Assembly (NCBI GenBank): GCA_016196035.1
Contig: JACPYM010000074.1
Span: forward strand, 1 to 64,000
Reading direction: 5' to 3'
Origin: Acidobacteriota bacterium
Lineage (GTDB): Bacteria > Acidobacteriota > Blastocatellia > RBC074
DNA: 64,000 nt
Below the pieces are notes generated by a model. It was not told the origin of the DNA and did no database searches. It worked only from the letters and a program-made list of their open reading frames with translations. The translations under genes were made by a program, and so were the position numbers. Positions 7,121 through 17,615 of this stretch are shown here, in pieces; the stretch's first letter is position 1, and every line of letters starts with the position of its first letter.

Positions 7121-9483
7121 GCAAGCACCAGAGACCCGCCCACGAAGACACACGAAGAAGACACGAAGAAAGAAACTTCTCTTCGTGTCTTCTTCGTGTG
7201 TCTTCGTGGGCGATCTTTTCCGTTTGCTGTTTCAACCTCACCGCCTTGGCCCAAACTGCGCCACGCGAAGCCGCCGATGCAAGCTGGAACCGGCGCGTCG
7301 CGGGCGCGGGTGATTATCAAATTGTGTTGGAAGTCTCAGGCCGCATCGAAATCTCGCGCGCCTTTCAGCCGCCCAATCCGCTCGACCTCACAGACATTTG
7401 CCGCGCCAAACAAACTGCCGAACAGCGCGCGTTTCTATCCGCCGACGGCTATTTGTCGGCGCTTGAAAAATCCGCCGATGCCAATCGCCGTCAAATCGAA
7501 ATCGCGCGTCTGCACATCGAACTCGGCCAAATCTGGTCGTATCGCGGCGACATGACCCAAGCCATCGCGCACTTCGAAGCCGCGCGCGCAGCCCTGCAAA
7601 AAGGCCTGCTCGATCAACCCGCTTACGCCGAAGACCTGGTGCATCTCGATGAAATTCTCGGCATCACGTATTTGCGCAAAGGCGAGCTCGACAATTGCGT
7701 GCATCAGCATCGCGCCGAAAATTGCATCTTCCCCTTGAGCCGCGCTGCTGAACACAAACTCACCGCAGGCTCATCAGCCGCCATCAATTGTTTCAAACGC
7801 CATCTCGCGCGCAATCCCGACAACCTCGAAGTCCGCTGGTTGTTGAATCTGGCCTATATGACGCTGGGGCAACATCGAATCAGCGCAAAGGGCGGCCTCG
7901 CGCCTGAATGGTTGATTCCCGTCACGCCGTCAAAAGACCCGTTGCCGCGCTTCCCCGACGTAGCCGCGCAACTTGGCATTGACCGCGTGAGTGGCGCGGG
8001 CGGAGCGATTCTTGACGATTTCGATAACGACGGATTCCTCGACGTTATCATCTCAAGCGTAGACGCCTGCGAATCCATGCGCTTCTTTCATAACAACGGC
8101 GACGGCACGTTCAGCGACCAAACCGAGAAGGCCGGACTCAGCGGACAACTCGGCGGCATCAATTGCGTGCAGACCGATTACAACAACGACGGCTGGCTGG
8201 ATGTCTTCGTCATGCGCGGCGGGTGGGAGTTCCCGATGCGCAATTCGCTGCTGCGCAATAACGGCGACGGCACTTTCAGCGATGTGACCGGGACGAGCGG
8301 CCTGTTAAGCGGCGCACATCGCACCCACTCGGCGACTTGGGCTGATTACGACAACGACGGCTGGCTCGACGTTTTCATCGGCCACGAAGAAACGCCCAGC
8401 CAACTCTTCCGCAATCGCGGCGACGGCACGTTTGAAGATGTTTCGGCGCGCGCAGGCGTGAACCGCACTGCGTTCACCAAAGGCGCGGCGTGGGGCGATT
8501 ACGACAACGACGGCTGGCCTGATTTGTACGTCTCGAATTACGGCGGCGCGAACTTTCTCTATCACAACGATGGCAAGGGTACATTCACCGAAGTGGCAAA
8601 CAAGCTGAACGTCACGCAACCGCTGATGAGTTTTCCGGTGTGGTGGTTCGATTATGACAACGACGGCTGGCAGGATTTATTCGTCGCCAGTTTCGTGCCC
8701 TCTGTGACCGAAGTCGCGCGCGGCTTTCTGGGCTTGCCCGCGCAAGCTGAAACGATGCGGCTTTATCGCAACGATACCAAAGGCGGCTTTCAGGATGTGA
8801 CAACCGCCGTCGGACTCAATCGCGTCGTGCCGACGATGGGCGCGAACTTCGGCGATTTCGACAACGACGGCTGGCTCGATGTTTACCTCGGCACCGGAGC
8901 GCCTTCTTACACGGCGCTGATGCCCAACTTCGCCTTTCGCAACCACGCGGGCAAAAGCTTCGTTGACGTGACCGCTGCGACCGGAACCGGCCACCTGCAA
9001 AAAGGTCACGGCGTAGCTTTCGGCGACATTGATAACGACGGCGATCAGGATTTTTTTGTGAATGTGGGCGGTTTCATTCCGGGCGATAAATACAACAAGG
9101 CGTTGTTTGCGAACCCGACGGCAAAGAGCCATTGGCTTTCGCTCAAGCTGACGGGCGTGAAAAGCAATCGCGCCGCCCTTGGCGCGCGCATCAAGCTGAC
9201 AGCGGCTGACGCGACAGGCAAGATTTTCACGGTTTATCGCACGGTCTCGAGCGGTGGCTCGTTCGGCGCGTCTTCGCTCACGCAGAACATCGGCTTTGGA
9301 GCCTTCAACAAAATTGAGAGTTTGGAAATCGAATGGCCTACGAGCAAGACGCGGCAGGTCTTTCGCAACGTCGCGGCGAATCAGTTTCTGGCAGTGAAAG
9401 AGTTGGCCGATAAATTCGAGCCGCGCGCCGCGCGCATTTTCCCTCTAACCCAGCCAGGCAAACCAAAGAAGAAACGGCGCTGA
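7117..9483 (+). CDS. CRTAC1-type FG-GAP/VCBS and ASPIC/UnbV protein with TPR region
   Basis: Up to 788 residues. The N-terminal third has TPR-like helices and a HRAENCIFP motif characteristic of this family. Seven calcium-binding-type repeats of the pattern DxDNDGxxD follow between about residues 299 and 640 (for example DDFDNDGFLDV, ADYDNDGWLDV), predicting an integrin-like beta-propeller, and an ASPIC/UnbV domain (IEWPTSKTRQVF) ends the protein. It is expected to be exported. The start is uncertain: the TTG at 7117 overlaps the upstream stop and reads through a family 2 inverted repeat, whereas a GTG at 7198 gives a short signal peptide ending TALAQ. Either way, part of the N-terminus is encoded by the repeat. 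Confidence 0.88.
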   Translation: MSKHQRPAHEDTRRRHEERNFSSCLLRVSSWAIFSVCCFNLTALAQTAPREAADASWNRRVAGAGDYQIVLEVSGRIEISRAFQPPNPLDLTDICRAKQTAEQRAFLSADGYLSALEKSADANRRQIEIARLHIELGQIWSYRGDMTQAIAHFEAARAALQKGLLDQPAYAEDLVHLDEILGITYLRKGELDNCVHQHRAENCIFPLSRAAEHKLTAGSSAAINCFKRHLARNPDNLEVRWLLNLAYMTLGQHRISAKGGLAPEWLIPVTPSKDPLPRFPDVAAQLGIDRVSGAGGAILDDFDNDGFLDVIISSVDACESMRFFHNNGDGTFSDQTEKAGLSGQLGGINCVQTDYNNDGWLDVFVMRGGWEFPMRNSLLRNNGDGTFSDVTGTSGLLSGAHRTHSATWADYDNDGWLDVFIGHEETPSQLFRNRGDGTFEDVSARAGVNRTAFTKGAAWGDYDNDGWPDLYVSNYGGANFLYHNDGKGTFTEVANKLNVTQPLMSFPVWWFDYDNDGWQDLFVASFVPSVTEVARGFLGLPAQAETMRLYRNDTKGGFQDVTTAVGLNRVVPTMGANFGDFDNDGWLDVYLGTGAPSYTALMPNFAFRNHAGKSFVDVTAATGTGHLQKGHGVAFGDIDNDGDQDFFVNVGGFIPGDKYNKALFANPTAKSHWLSLKLTGVKSNRAALGARIKLTAADATGKIFTVYRTVSSGGSFGASSLTQNIGFGAFNKIESLEIEWPTSKTRQVFRNVAANQFLAVKELADKFEPRAARIFPLTQPGKPKKKRR
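7138..7211. repeat. inverted repeat family 2, copy B (inside an ORF N-terminus)
   Basis: Arms GCCCACGAAGACACACGAAG and the complementary CTTCGTGTGTCTTCGTGGGC. Same family as 1821-1898. It lies within the 5' end of the CRTAC1 reading frame, encoding about 24 codons including the VSSWA segment that leads into the signal peptide. Confidence 0.88.
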
Positions 9484-9484
9484 A

Positions 9485-10678
9485 TCACGGTTTCAGTTTT
9501 TCAGGCTCGCGTTCGTCAATCGCCGAATCACTTTGCTCCGCCGCCTTGTTCAAGCGTGCAAAGGTTTCGCGCGCGCGGTCGGCGTCGGCGCGGCGATTGA
9601 CTTTGGTGTAAGCGCGCGCCAGCGAGTAATAGACGCGGGCTTCGTTCGGGGCCAGGCGTTGCGCCATTTCGAGTTCCTGAACGGCGCGCGGCGCGTCACC
9701 GGTTTCGAGCGCCAAGCGGCCTAACAAGTAATGTCCCAGCGGCAAGCGCGCATTCAGCTTGATGGCTTCTTCGGCCAGCGGAATACCGGCTGCCGGATTT
9801 TTGTCCTGCAATTTGAGATAGGCGATTTGCAGCCGCGCCAGTGCATGCGTGGGCGAGTTGGCGATTTCGCGCTCGAAGGCCGCAAGCGCCCCGTCGTTGT
9901 CGCGCACGTCAATCAGAAAGCGGCCATAAGCGTATTGCACATTCGCGGCTTTGGGATAATCGGCGACGAGCCGGTCGTATTCGATGCGGGCGTCGGCGGC
10001 GTTGAGTTGCGCGAACAATGATTGCGCCAGGCCCGCGCGGCGAATCATTTCGCGGTCGCGCGCGCTCACTTCGATTTGCTTGGGCAAAGCAGCCATCCGC
10101 AACACCGCCAAGCCCATTCCCAAAAGCAAATCCTGGCTGTTGAGTCCTTCGCGGTTGAGCACGGTGAAGAGGCGTTGCGCCGTCTCGAAATCGCCGCGCA
10201 AAAGTTGCAGCGTCGCTTCGTGATAGCGCGCCACGCGCAACAGATCGGGATTGCTGTCGAGGCCGAGTTGCTTGCTTTGTTGCAGGTGGATGAACGCTTC
10301 GTCGTATTGCGCCAGGCGATATTCACACAAGCCGAGCAAGGCCAGCGGCGCGCCCGCTTTGGGACGCAGCGCGGCGACTCGTTTGAAGGCGGGGGCGGCT
10401 TCGGCGTAACGGTCGCGCTCATACAGCAACGTCGCCAGATACCACCAGCCCTCGTCCCAGCGCGGGCGCTGTGCGACACCCTGCTGATAAAGCGTGATGG
10501 CTTCGTCGAGATTGCCCGCTTCGCGCGCGGCGTCGGCTTGCGCGGCTACTTGTGGGGCAGCGGACGAAGCGGCTTCAGTTTTTGGGGCAGCAGGTTTAGG
10601 CGTGGTTTTGCGTTGCGCGACAGCGGCGACGTTGAGCGCCAGCAACAAGCAGGCGGCGAATTTGAGATAGCTCTTCAT
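9485..10678 (-). CDS. secreted TPR-repeat protein
   Basis: 397 residues with a signal peptide (MKSYLKFAACLLLALNVAAVAQ) and a Pro/Ala/Lys-rich linker to about residue 45. Several tetratricopeptide repeats follow, seen as recurring WYLATLLYERDRYAEAAPAF-type and GHYLLGRLALETGDAPRAV-type helical pairs. TPR domains bind partner proteins; here probably in the periplasm. The gene is convergent with the CRTAC1 gene (one base between stops) and lies downstream of the cytochrome/TPR pair on the same strand after a 305-base repeat-rich gap, so it may be transcribed separately. Confidence 0.85.
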   Translation of the reverse strand: MKSYLKFAACLLLALNVAAVAQRKTTPKPAAPKTEAASSAAPQVAAQADAAREAGNLDEAITLYQQGVAQRPRWDEGWWYLATLLYERDRYAEAAPAFKRVAALRPKAGAPLALLGLCEYRLAQYDEAFIHLQQSKQLGLDSNPDLLRVARYHEATLQLLRGDFETAQRLFTVLNREGLNSQDLLLGMGLAVLRMAALPKQIEVSARDREMIRRAGLAQSLFAQLNAADARIEYDRLVADYPKAANVQYAYGRFLIDVRDNDGALAAFEREIANSPTHALARLQIAYLKLQDKNPAAGIPLAEEAIKLNARLPLGHYLLGRLALETGDAPRAVQELEMAQRLAPNEARVYYSLARAYTKVNRRADADRARETFARLNKAAEQSDSAIDEREPEKLKP

Positions 10679-10983
10679 ACGATTCTATTTGGCGATTCGG
10701 TAATGATGAAAATGCAAGGCTATAGTTTTGCAGCCGCGTAGCGGCGACCTGAGTTTAGCCCGGCGTTTCAATGCCGGGAAGCGCCGCGCAAAGTATCGCG
10801 CGTCGCGTAGCGACGGTTGAAATTGCAGCCCTTTTCGCAACGTTTCAAGCGTCGCTACGCGACGCGGAACTGTTCCGTCCAGCCACCGTGGTTTGAAAAC
10901 CACGGCTAAATTCAACTGTCGCTACGCGACAAAAACAGATTCGCCTTATTTTTTATCACTACCGGCGATTCTATTCGGCGATT
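10679..10983. repeat. repeat-rich intergenic stretch
   Basis: 305 bases without a credible gene. CGCGTCGCGTAGCGACG at about 10799 pairs with CGTCGCTACGCGACGCG near 10850, and a third GTCGCTACGCGAC lies at about 10918. GGCGATTCTATT occurs twice in direct orientation at about 10973-10990, and close relatives are next to the TPR gene start (10679-10700). A CCGTGGTTTGAAAACCACGG palindrome is at about 10886. These look like degenerated mobile or transcript-hairpin elements. Confidence 0.7.
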
Positions 10984-12132
10984 CTATTTTGGATAAGGCT
11001 CGCCCGCGCGCGCGATGCGAATGCGATGATCGGTAAATTTGAAATGCGCGCCGGTCAATTCGACTTTGGGCATATGGCAACTCACGCAATCGCGCTGGCC
11101 GGTTTTGCAGACGCGCACAGATTCGACAGGCAAAGCTGCGTCAGCCGTTTTCGCCCTTGTTGATTGATGGCAAGCGAGACATTTCGCGTCATAGAACGCC
11201 GGTTCAGGCGTCAGGTTGCCATGCGGGTCGTGACACGCCGTGCAGCCAATGCGTTTGTCAGCCGAATAACAGCGGCTGTTAAAAATGCGGTAGGGCTGAA
11301 AGCGCACGTTGTTTTTGCCCGCATGGTTCGGCATTTCGATGACATCGTCCACGCTGCGATGACATGAGCCGCAAACCGTTTGCGAAAGGTCGTCGCCATC
11401 GAGCGCGTTCAACTGTTTGAGCCAGCGTTTCGCCGGTTGGCCTGACTGGGCGGCGGCGACGTGCTGTTCACCAGCGCCGTGGCACGATTCGCAACTGACG
11501 CCGAGCTGGTGATTGAGTTGAATGACGGGCGGCTGGTTGGGTGCCGCGCCCGGCTCGATTTTCGCATTCGTCGTATGGCAGCCGAAACAACTGCGCGCCT
11601 CATCGAGGCTCATCGCGCGCCCGCCGGCTTCGCTGAGCGAGGCGGGCGGATCGGGCGTGTGGCCGAGCGTGATGTCGAGTGCGTTGGTGTCCAGATAAAA
11701 ACTCACGCGGCTTTCATACAGCACGCCGCCGTATTCATAAACGTAAGTCTGACCGGAAAAACCCTGTCCAAAAGCGTACAGCAACGGCGCGGTGATGGTT
11801 TGCAGGCCGTTGGTAACTTCGTAAACGCTGCGGTTGCCGTCACGCGTCAGGCGATAAGCAAACTTGCCCTGTTGAAATTTCAGCAGCGGATGCGCGCGCA
11901 AAACCTGGCAATCAGCCGCGCTCACCAGCGCCCGCGACATGACGGTTTGTTGTTGTTTGGCCGCGATGCTGCGGTGGCATTCGGCGCAAGCCTGCGGGCC
12001 GACGAAGCGCGGCTTGGTTTGCGTCACAGCTTGGGCGGAAGGGCGCGCGGAAAAAAAGGCCAGGGCCAGCGCCAAAGCCAGCACCAAGCCCAACAAGCCG
12101 AGTTGTGGCCATTTTTTCAGGGGCGTGTTCAT
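10984..12132 (-). CDS. secreted multiheme c-type cytochrome (seven CXXCH)
   Basis: 382 residues with an N-terminal hydrophobic segment (LGLLGLVLALALALAFFSA) acting as signal or anchor. Seven heme-attachment motifs are visible: CAECH at 49-53, then CFGCH, CESCH, CGSCH, CTACH, CLACH and CVSCH. Such proteins carry electrons in the periplasm or at the outer surface, or reduce small substrates; this one resembles the broad cytochrome c554/nitrite-reductase-like group in spacing, but the substrate is unknown. The start overlaps the stop of the upstream TPR gene by four bases (ATGA), indicating translational coupling. Confidence 0.9.
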   Translation of the reverse strand: MNTPLKKWPQLGLLGLVLALALALAFFSARPSAQAVTQTKPRFVGPQACAECHRSIAAKQQQTVMSRALVSAADCQVLRAHPLLKFQQGKFAYRLTRDGNRSVYEVTNGLQTITAPLLYAFGQGFSGQTYVYEYGGVLYESRVSFYLDTNALDITLGHTPDPPASLSEAGGRAMSLDEARSCFGCHTTNAKIEPGAAPNQPPVIQLNHQLGVSCESCHGAGEQHVAAAQSGQPAKRWLKQLNALDGDDLSQTVCGSCHRSVDDVIEMPNHAGKNNVRFQPYRIFNSRCYSADKRIGCTACHDPHGNLTPEPAFYDAKCLACHQSTRAKTADAALPVESVRVCKTGQRDCVSCHMPKVELTGAHFKFTDHRIRIARAGEPYPK

Positions 12133-13304
12133 CGTTGCGGCTTTTCCTTGACGGGCGCGTTGGTCAGCTTGTCGGCGCTGGGCTGGCGTTGTTGTTCTTC
12201 GTCAGTGAGCTTGTCAATGATGGCGCGCAGGCGGTTGGCGTCGGCGGTGCGTTTCTGTTTGAGATAAAGCCGCGCGAGCAAAACGTAGGCTTGCCGAAAA
12301 TCGGACTTGAGCGCCACGGCGCGTTCGAGCAGGGAGACGGCTTCGGCGGTGCGTCCGCGCGCCTGTTGCAATTGGGCCAGTTGAAACAGCGCGGCGATGT
12401 CGTCCGGGTGTAATTCAAGCGCGCGTTTGAGCAACGGCTCGGCTTCATCAAGGTTGCCGTCTTCGCGCAGCAGCCAGCCCAGACGAATGTTCGCGGTGAA
12501 ATCACGCGCGTTGTTGGCGAGTTCGCTGCGAAATTCCTGCATCGCCAAATCGCGGTTGCCGGTGACCAGATAAGACACGCCGAGTTGCGTGTGTAGCGTC
12601 GGCAGCTTGGGGTTGTGCTTGACCGCCTGCTTGAACTCTTCGAGGGCGGCGGCGTGGTTGCGCGTCGCGGCGTTGAAAGCGCCGAGAATCAAGTGGCCTT
12701 CGGCGGCGGGCAAGTACTGAAAGACCTTGTCAATCAGGGCGCGGCCTTCGGCGAGGCGTTCGCTTTGCAAATAAGCCGTCCCCAACACATAAGCGACGGC
12801 GATGTTGTCGGGTTGGGCTTGATAGACGGCGGCGAGTTCCCGGCTGGCTTCGGCGAGTTTGTCACGTTGGAAATAGCAGAGGCCGAGCAATTGGCGCGCC
12901 TGCCAGTTCTCAGGTTGCGCGGCGGCGACTTGTGCGAACTCTTTTTGCGCGGCGTCAATTTCCTGCGTCTCGAAATAGGCGATGCCCAGATTGTAACGCA
13001 CGGCTTGTTCGGACGGTTCGAGCAGCAGCGCGGCTTGATAGTGTTTGATGGCTTCGTCATAACGCCCCAGTTTGGCATAGACGACCCCTAGGTTAGAAAG
13101 CGCATCCATGCGGCGCGGGATCAGTTTGAGCGCGGCTTCGTAGGCCTGGCGCGCCGTTTCCAGTTCGCCTTGCTGTTGCGCCGCGACGCCCCGGTCAAAG
13201 TACGCTTCAGACTGGCGCACCGTCTCGCGGTCTTGCGCGGGCGCGAAGCCCAACAGCATGGATAAAGCTAGTGTGACGAACATAAGCAGTGAATTGAAAA
13301 CCAT
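12129..13304 (-). CDS. secreted TPR-repeat protein
   Basis: 391 residues, signal peptide at 1-23 (ending GFAPAQ) and about eight to ten tetratricopeptide units, for example ALSNLGVVYAKLGRYDEAI and ALFQLAQLQQARGRTAEAV. It is the first gene of a two-gene operon with the seven-heme cytochrome and overlaps it by four bases. The pairing suggests a periplasmic scaffold or assembly factor for the cytochrome or its partners; that role is inferred from context only. Confidence 0.87.
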   Translation of the reverse strand: MVFNSLLMFVTLALSMLLGFAPAQDRETVRQSEAYFDRGVAAQQQGELETARQAYEAALKLIPRRMDALSNLGVVYAKLGRYDEAIKHYQAALLLEPSEQAVRYNLGIAYFETQEIDAAQKEFAQVAAAQPENWQARQLLGLCYFQRDKLAEASRELAAVYQAQPDNIAVAYVLGTAYLQSERLAEGRALIDKVFQYLPAAEGHLILGAFNAATRNHAAALEEFKQAVKHNPKLPTLHTQLGVSYLVTGNRDLAMQEFRSELANNARDFTANIRLGWLLREDGNLDEAEPLLKRALELHPDDIAALFQLAQLQQARGRTAEAVSLLERAVALKSDFRQAYVLLARLYLKQKRTADANRLRAIIDKLTDEEQQRQPSADKLTNAPVKEKPQR

Positions 13305-13375
13305 GAAGGTACCGCCAGTATAACATCTACGCCAGCCACCGTCTCACCTCACCCAGACAAAGACGCGGCCCAATG

Positions 13376-13413
13376 AAAAAGGTGCGAGGAAACGCATTTG
13401 TTTCCTCGCACCT
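13376..13413 (-). terminator. intrinsic terminator of the TonB receptor gene
   Basis: A perfect stem AGGTGCGAGGAAA / TTTCCTCGCACCT with a short loop. Read on the minus strand it is followed by five T residues (13376-13380) and lies 30 bases beyond the receptor stop codon, so it fits a Rho-independent terminator. Confidence 0.88.
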
Positions 13414-13442
13414 GATAAGTGCCGGATTGCTCCGAGCCAGAT

Positions 13443-16400
13443 CTAGAAGGTGAACTTCAACGCCAATTCGACGACGCGTTGGCCGCGCTTGGTCAGAATC
13501 TTGCCGAAGTTATTCTTGGTGGCATCCGTGAAAGTAAACGGTTTGGTCGGATCGCAAATACCGCTGACCGTGCCGCCGACGCCGTTCGGAATCGTGTCTT
13601 TGTAATCATTCACCACCGTGCCATTCGGCAACACCAACACAGGGACGGTCGGCGTGCGCGTACACTTGGTTTCCAACGTCAGGTAAATATCACTGTCGTT
13701 GTTATTGCTCGTGCTAATGCGCTTCGGATAAGCCTGATTGAAGATGTTGAAGAAGCCCGTGCGGAATTGCAGATTTTTCTTCTCAGAAATCTTGAAGTTC
13801 TTGAAGAAGCTGACATCCCAATTCGCCGTGGCCGGCGTGCGATGATAGAAAGGCGGCACCAATGATCCCGATTGTCCGAAACCCGGAATCGTAATGCTCG
13901 CCAGGTCGAAGACCTTATCGCCCACCTTGTCACCGCTGCGCGCGGGGTTGGCCGTGTAAATCGGGGCAATCGAACCTGCGCCATTGCCGTCATTCGGAAA
14001 AGCATTCGTACCGAAAGAAGCAATCGCCAGGCCGTCGCCTGTGATGTCGCCGGTAAAGCGCAACCGCAACGGCGTGCCACTCGCAAAGGTCGTGATGCCC
14101 GACAATTGCCAGCCATTCAAGACGCCTTTGGCAAAGGCGTTGTTGACCGGCGACAAGTTGGGGATGTTGTAGTTGTAGGACAGATTGAACACGTGCGTGC
14201 GGTCGAAATTCAAAACACCATACGAACGCCCGCGCGCATCAATCGGGTCCAAATCGGCAAATTCGCCTGTCGTCAGACCCAACACTTTCGAGAAAGTGTA
14301 AGTGCCAAAGAATTGCAGATTCTTGCCAGTCTGACGGCTCAACGTCACTTGCAACGAGTGATAGTTCGACGTGGCGTTATATTCGTTGTAACGCACGTTG
14401 CCCAGATCAGAGAATGGGCGGAACTTGTTGATCGCGGCTGCATCCAACGCGGCTCGATTCAACGGATTCGCCAAGTTGGACGAAACCGTGGAAGTTACGA
14501 TTTCGCAATTGCCGCGCCGTGTCACCACGCCGTTCGCGTCAACCGCACCCGGATCGCAACCGGGATTGCGCAAGGTCGTAATTTCGACGGGTTTGTCACC
14601 CGGCACCGTGCCTTTTAATAACGCTCCAACCGGAACGAAATTGATTTGGCGGCGGCTGGGCAAGTGACGCCCAAAGGTGCCAACATAAGACGTTTCCAGC
14701 ACTGCCGAAAGCGGCAACCGCGTCGCAATGCTCAAGCTGGTCGTGTAAGTTTGCGGGATACGATTGGACTCAAGGTTGGGCGAAATGATTTGTCCGCCGC
14801 CCTTCGCCAGTTTCAACGGATCAACCGGGATTAGTTTGCCATCAACGTTGACGATGCCCATATTGCTGATGGTCAAGCCACCCAAATCATTGAAGTTCTT
14901 GGTCGTGCCCGGAATGGTGTCAAACAGGCCAATCGAAGCGCCGACGTTGCCGTTCGGCGCTGAACGCAAGGACGGATCGTATTGGAAGTTGCCTTGTACG
15001 CGATTGTAGAAAACGCCTGCGCCACCGCGTACCACCAGGCGCTGGTTTTTCTTCACGTCCCACGCAAAGTTCAAACGCGGGCCCCACAGAACCGGCTGGG
15101 CATCAATCGCGCCTTTTGGAATTTGTCCGCGGGCTGCCGACAGCAAACCATTCGGACTAAAGGGATCGCCGTTGACGTAATAACCCGCGCCGGGTTTGTA
15201 AGCCTGCGGGCTGAACAATACGTCAAAGCCTTTGCGCTCTTTGTTGACGGTCATATGCGCCGCACGCAAGCCGAATTCGAGCGTGAAGTTGGGCCGCAGC
15301 TTCCACGAATCCTGCGCAAAGAATTCGTAGTTGTAGAAGCGATAGTTACCAATCGGCGGCTGCGTGCCGTGCGAAACGCCCGTCAATTGACCGACCAGCA
15401 AATCGCCCCAGTCATTGCCCGTGCCGTTCGGGTTCCAGTTGTTGAATTCGAGCTGGCCCTGCGAATCGGGGTCGCCCTGGAAGTTCTGGCGCTTGTTGCC
15501 CTGCTCAATCAACGCGCCGAATTTCATCGTGTGCGTGCCTTTCACTTTCGACAGGTTGTCGTTCAGCGAAAAGCTGTCATTGTAAGCAAAGATCGGGTTG
15601 GTGCCCGGCGACCACAGTTGACCTTGCGCCCAGCTAATCAAAGACAACGGCGCATACTGGCTTTGGCGGCCAAAGCGCGTGTTGTCGAAAGGCAAGCGGA
15701 TGTTTTCGATACCCAGCGTTTTCAGCGAAACCTTCTCAGGGTCAACGTAGTTGTTGTCGAGTTTCAGTTTGCTGCCGCTGAACACGATTTCATTGGTCAT
15801 CGTCGGGTTGATGATTCTGGTCATGCCGACTGCCGCCGAACGCCCTAAATTCGTGGACAAGTTGTGAGTCGGCAATTCAAAGGTCGAAGGCCCCCACCAA
15901 ATGCCGTAAGGCCCATCGGCAAACTCGCGCTCGCGCGTGATGCGCACGTAAAGATTCGTTTTGTCTGAAACCCGGTAATCGAATTTCATCTTCAAATCTT
16001 TGCGGTTTTGGAAAGAAATCGGAACTGCTACGTAGTTGTTGCTCGCACTGTTCAGATTGGGCAGTGGATAAAGGTTTAAGAGCACCTTTCCGATCGGATT
16101 GATGTAGGGAGCCAAGTTGCCGCCGGGTGCCACCTGGCCGGCATTGGCGTAACCGCCAGGAATTTTAACCCCGGAGTTCGCCCCGAAATTCCCGGTGCGT
16201 TGCGCGGCGGTCGGCACGTTGGAAAGCTTGGGTTGCGCCGAAAAATCCTGCTTCTGGTATTCAAACCCAACGAAGAAAAAGAGTTTGTTACGATCTTTGT
16301 TGATCTTGGGAATAAGCAGCGGGCCGCTAATCGTGCCGCCTGGATAATAGAAACGCCCCAGTGGTTTTTGCGCTGCTAATGAAGTCGGGTCAGTAGCTTT

Positions 16401-17237
16401 GAGGTAGTTCCTAAACCGGTCATTCGCTGACAAGGCATCGTGGCGGTTATAGGTGTAAACCGAGCCGTGATATTCGCTGCCGCCCGATTTGGTCGTCGCG
16501 ATAATGCCAACGCCGCTCGCGCCTGAATCGGCGGAATAGTTGCTGGTCTTGATCGAAACTTCCTGGACGAAGTCGTTGTTCAGGCTGACGATCGAACCGC
16601 AGTTGCAACCGATGTCAATCACGCGCGAACCGTCAACACTGACGTTGTTATTCGTGCCGCGCTGTCCATTGACGTTATAAGCCGAAGCATCGCCGAAGCT
16701 GACGACAGCGTAACTGGACGAGTCCGGCGCGACGACGCCGGGCAGGATGCGCAACAGTTCGAGACTGCTGCGGCTAAGAATCGAAAGGTTTTCGATTTGC
16801 TTGGCGGTGATGGTGTTCGACTTTTCACCCGTGTCGGTTTTGATTTCTTCGGTCGTACCCGAAACGGTTACGGTTTCAGTCGTCTGACCGACTTCGAGCG
16901 CGATGTCGAGCGCACGAATGTCGCTAGGGCTTAACGATACGCCGGTTTGCGTCAACGCCTTGAATCCGCCCGCTTCCACCTTGACGGTGTAAAGGCCGGG
17001 TTCAACTGCGCTGAAAGTGTAAGCACCATCGCTGCTGCTGCTGGTTTCGCGTTCGGCCTGGGTGCGCTCGCTGATGAGCGTGACCTTGGCTTTCGACACC
17101 ACTGCGCCGCGCGGGTCTTTCACTGTACCGCGTAAAGTCGCGCTGGTCGTTTGCGCTGTTGCCGACGCAGCCATTGCGGCCACCGCTAACAACAACGCAA
17201 GCCAAGCCTTGATATTCCACTGGGGTCTTTTCTGCAT
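13443..17237 (-). CDS. Oar-like TonB-dependent receptor with carboxypeptidase-regulatory domain
   Basis: 1264 residues, signal peptide ending SATAQ near 29. A carboxypeptidase-regulatory-like beta sandwich ([16 protein letters not shown]...[15 protein letters not shown]) is followed by a plug region ([12 protein letters not shown]...[21 protein letters not shown]) and a long outer-membrane beta barrel ending in an aromatic-terminated strand (ELALKFTF). This is the OmpA/Oar-type receptor family expanded in Acidobacteriota, assumed to import glycans, peptides or other large ligands. A strong promoter-like sequence and operator-like repeats lie about 290 bases upstream, and a terminator lies immediately downstream, so the gene is probably a single-gene unit. 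A CadC-like regulator gene is transcribed divergently. Confidence 0.93.
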   Translation of the reverse strand: MQKRPQWNIKAWLALLLAVAAMAASATAQTTSATLRGTVKDPRGAVVSKAKVTLISERTQAERETSSSSDGAYTFSAVEPGLYTVKVEAGGFKALTQTGVSLSPSDIRALDIALEVGQTTETVTVSGTTEEIKTDTGEKSNTITAKQIENLSILSRSSLELLRILPGVVAPDSSSYAVVSFGDASAYNVNGQRGTNNNVSVDGSRVIDIGCNCGSIVSLNNDFVQEVSIKTSNYSADSGASGVGIIATTKSGGSEYHGSVYTYNRHDALSANDRFRNYLKATDPTSLAAQKPLGRFYYPGGTISGPLLIPKINKDRNKLFFFVGFEYQKQDFSAQPKLSNVPTAAQRTGNFGANSGVKIPGGYANAGQVAPGGNLAPYINPIGKVLLNLYPLPNLNSASNNYVAVPISFQNRKDLKMKFDYRVSDKTNLYVRITREREFADGPYGIWWGPSTFELPTHNLSTNLGRSAAVGMTRIINPTMTNEIVFSGSKLKLDNNYVDPEKVSLKTLGIENIRLPFDNTRFGRQSQYAPLSLISWAQGQLWSPGTNPIFAYNDSFSLNDNLSKVKGTHTMKFGALIEQGNKRQNFQGDPDSQGQLEFNNWNPNGTGNDWGDLLVGQLTGVSHGTQPPIGNYRFYNYEFFAQDSWKLRPNFTLEFGLRAAHMTVNKERKGFDVLFSPQAYKPGAGYYVNGDPFSPNGLLSAARGQIPKGAIDAQPVLWGPRLNFAWDVKKNQRLVVRGGAGVFYNRVQGNFQYDPSLRSAPNGNVGASIGLFDTIPGTTKNFNDLGGLTISNMGIVNVDGKLIPVDPLKLAKGGGQIISPNLESNRIPQTYTTSLSIATRLPLSAVLETSYVGTFGRHLPSRRQINFVPVGALLKGTVPGDKPVEITTLRNPGCDPGAVDANGVVTRRGNCEIVTSTVSSNLANPLNRAALDAAAINKFRPFSDLGNVRYNEYNATSNYHSLQVTLSRQTGKNLQFFGTYTFSKVLGLTTGEFADLDPIDARGRSYGVLNFDRTHVFNLSYNYNIPNLSPVNNAFAKGVLNGWQLSGITTFASGTPLRLRFTGDITGDGLAIASFGTNAFPNDGNGAGSIAPIYTANPARSGDKVGDKVFDLASITIPGFGQSGSLVPPFYHRTPATANWDVSFFKNFKISEKKNLQFRTGFFNIFNQAYPKRISTSNNNDSDIYLTLETKCTRTPTVPVLVLPNGTVVNDYKDTIPNGVGGTVSGICDPTKPFTFTDATKNNFGKILTKRGQRVVELALKFTF

Positions 17238-17497
17238 GTTAGTAGGTTATCCTCCAAAAGTTAATGTAAGCAGATGGGCATAAATTGTGCGGTAACCAAA
17301 AAAACTTACTGCCTAGTGGCTTTTGCCAAAATAGCCGTCAATAGGCGTGCTACAAGCCACGCCGAACGCCCCTCCTTGTAAGGAGGTCTTAACGCAGCCT
17401 TCAGTGATGAACTGATATCGTTCTGGTATCGTTCGCGATCAAATCCCAGCAAAGCTTTTGGAATGTATGTCGGTTGCTTATAATGTGTAAGGTGAAA

Positions 17498-17535
17498 TCA
17501 ACCAAAAATACGTAGGTGGAGTCAACCAAAAGTAT
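17498..17535. promoter_or_regulatory. operator-like direct repeats
   Basis: TCAACCAAAAATAC (17498-17511) and TCAACCAAAAGTAT (17522-17535) are 24 bases apart, about two helical turns. They overlap the predicted start site and touch the -10 of the minus-strand promoter. An imperfect dyad GGTGGA...TCCACC surrounds the second repeat. The positions suit a regulator-binding site, possibly for the divergent regulator. Confidence 0.5.
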
Positions 17536-17561
17536 TATATGGTTCCACCCAATAGCGTCAA
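17534..17561 (-). promoter_or_regulatory. sigma70-type promoter for the TonB receptor gene
   Basis: On the minus strand, TTGACG (17561-17556), a 16-base spacer and TATAAT (17539-17534) closely match the consensus. Transcription would start near 17527 and give a leader of about 290 bases before the receptor start at 17237. Confidence 0.6.
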
Positions 17562-17615
17562 TTGACTTACTGCTAGCTAACGGTTAAGCGTCTCGCCTAA
17601 CCGTGCCTAACATGC

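Noticed and set aside
14982-15848. Plus-strand 288-residue frame
   Set aside because: Antisense shadow of the TonB receptor gene; Arg/Val-rich with no domain.
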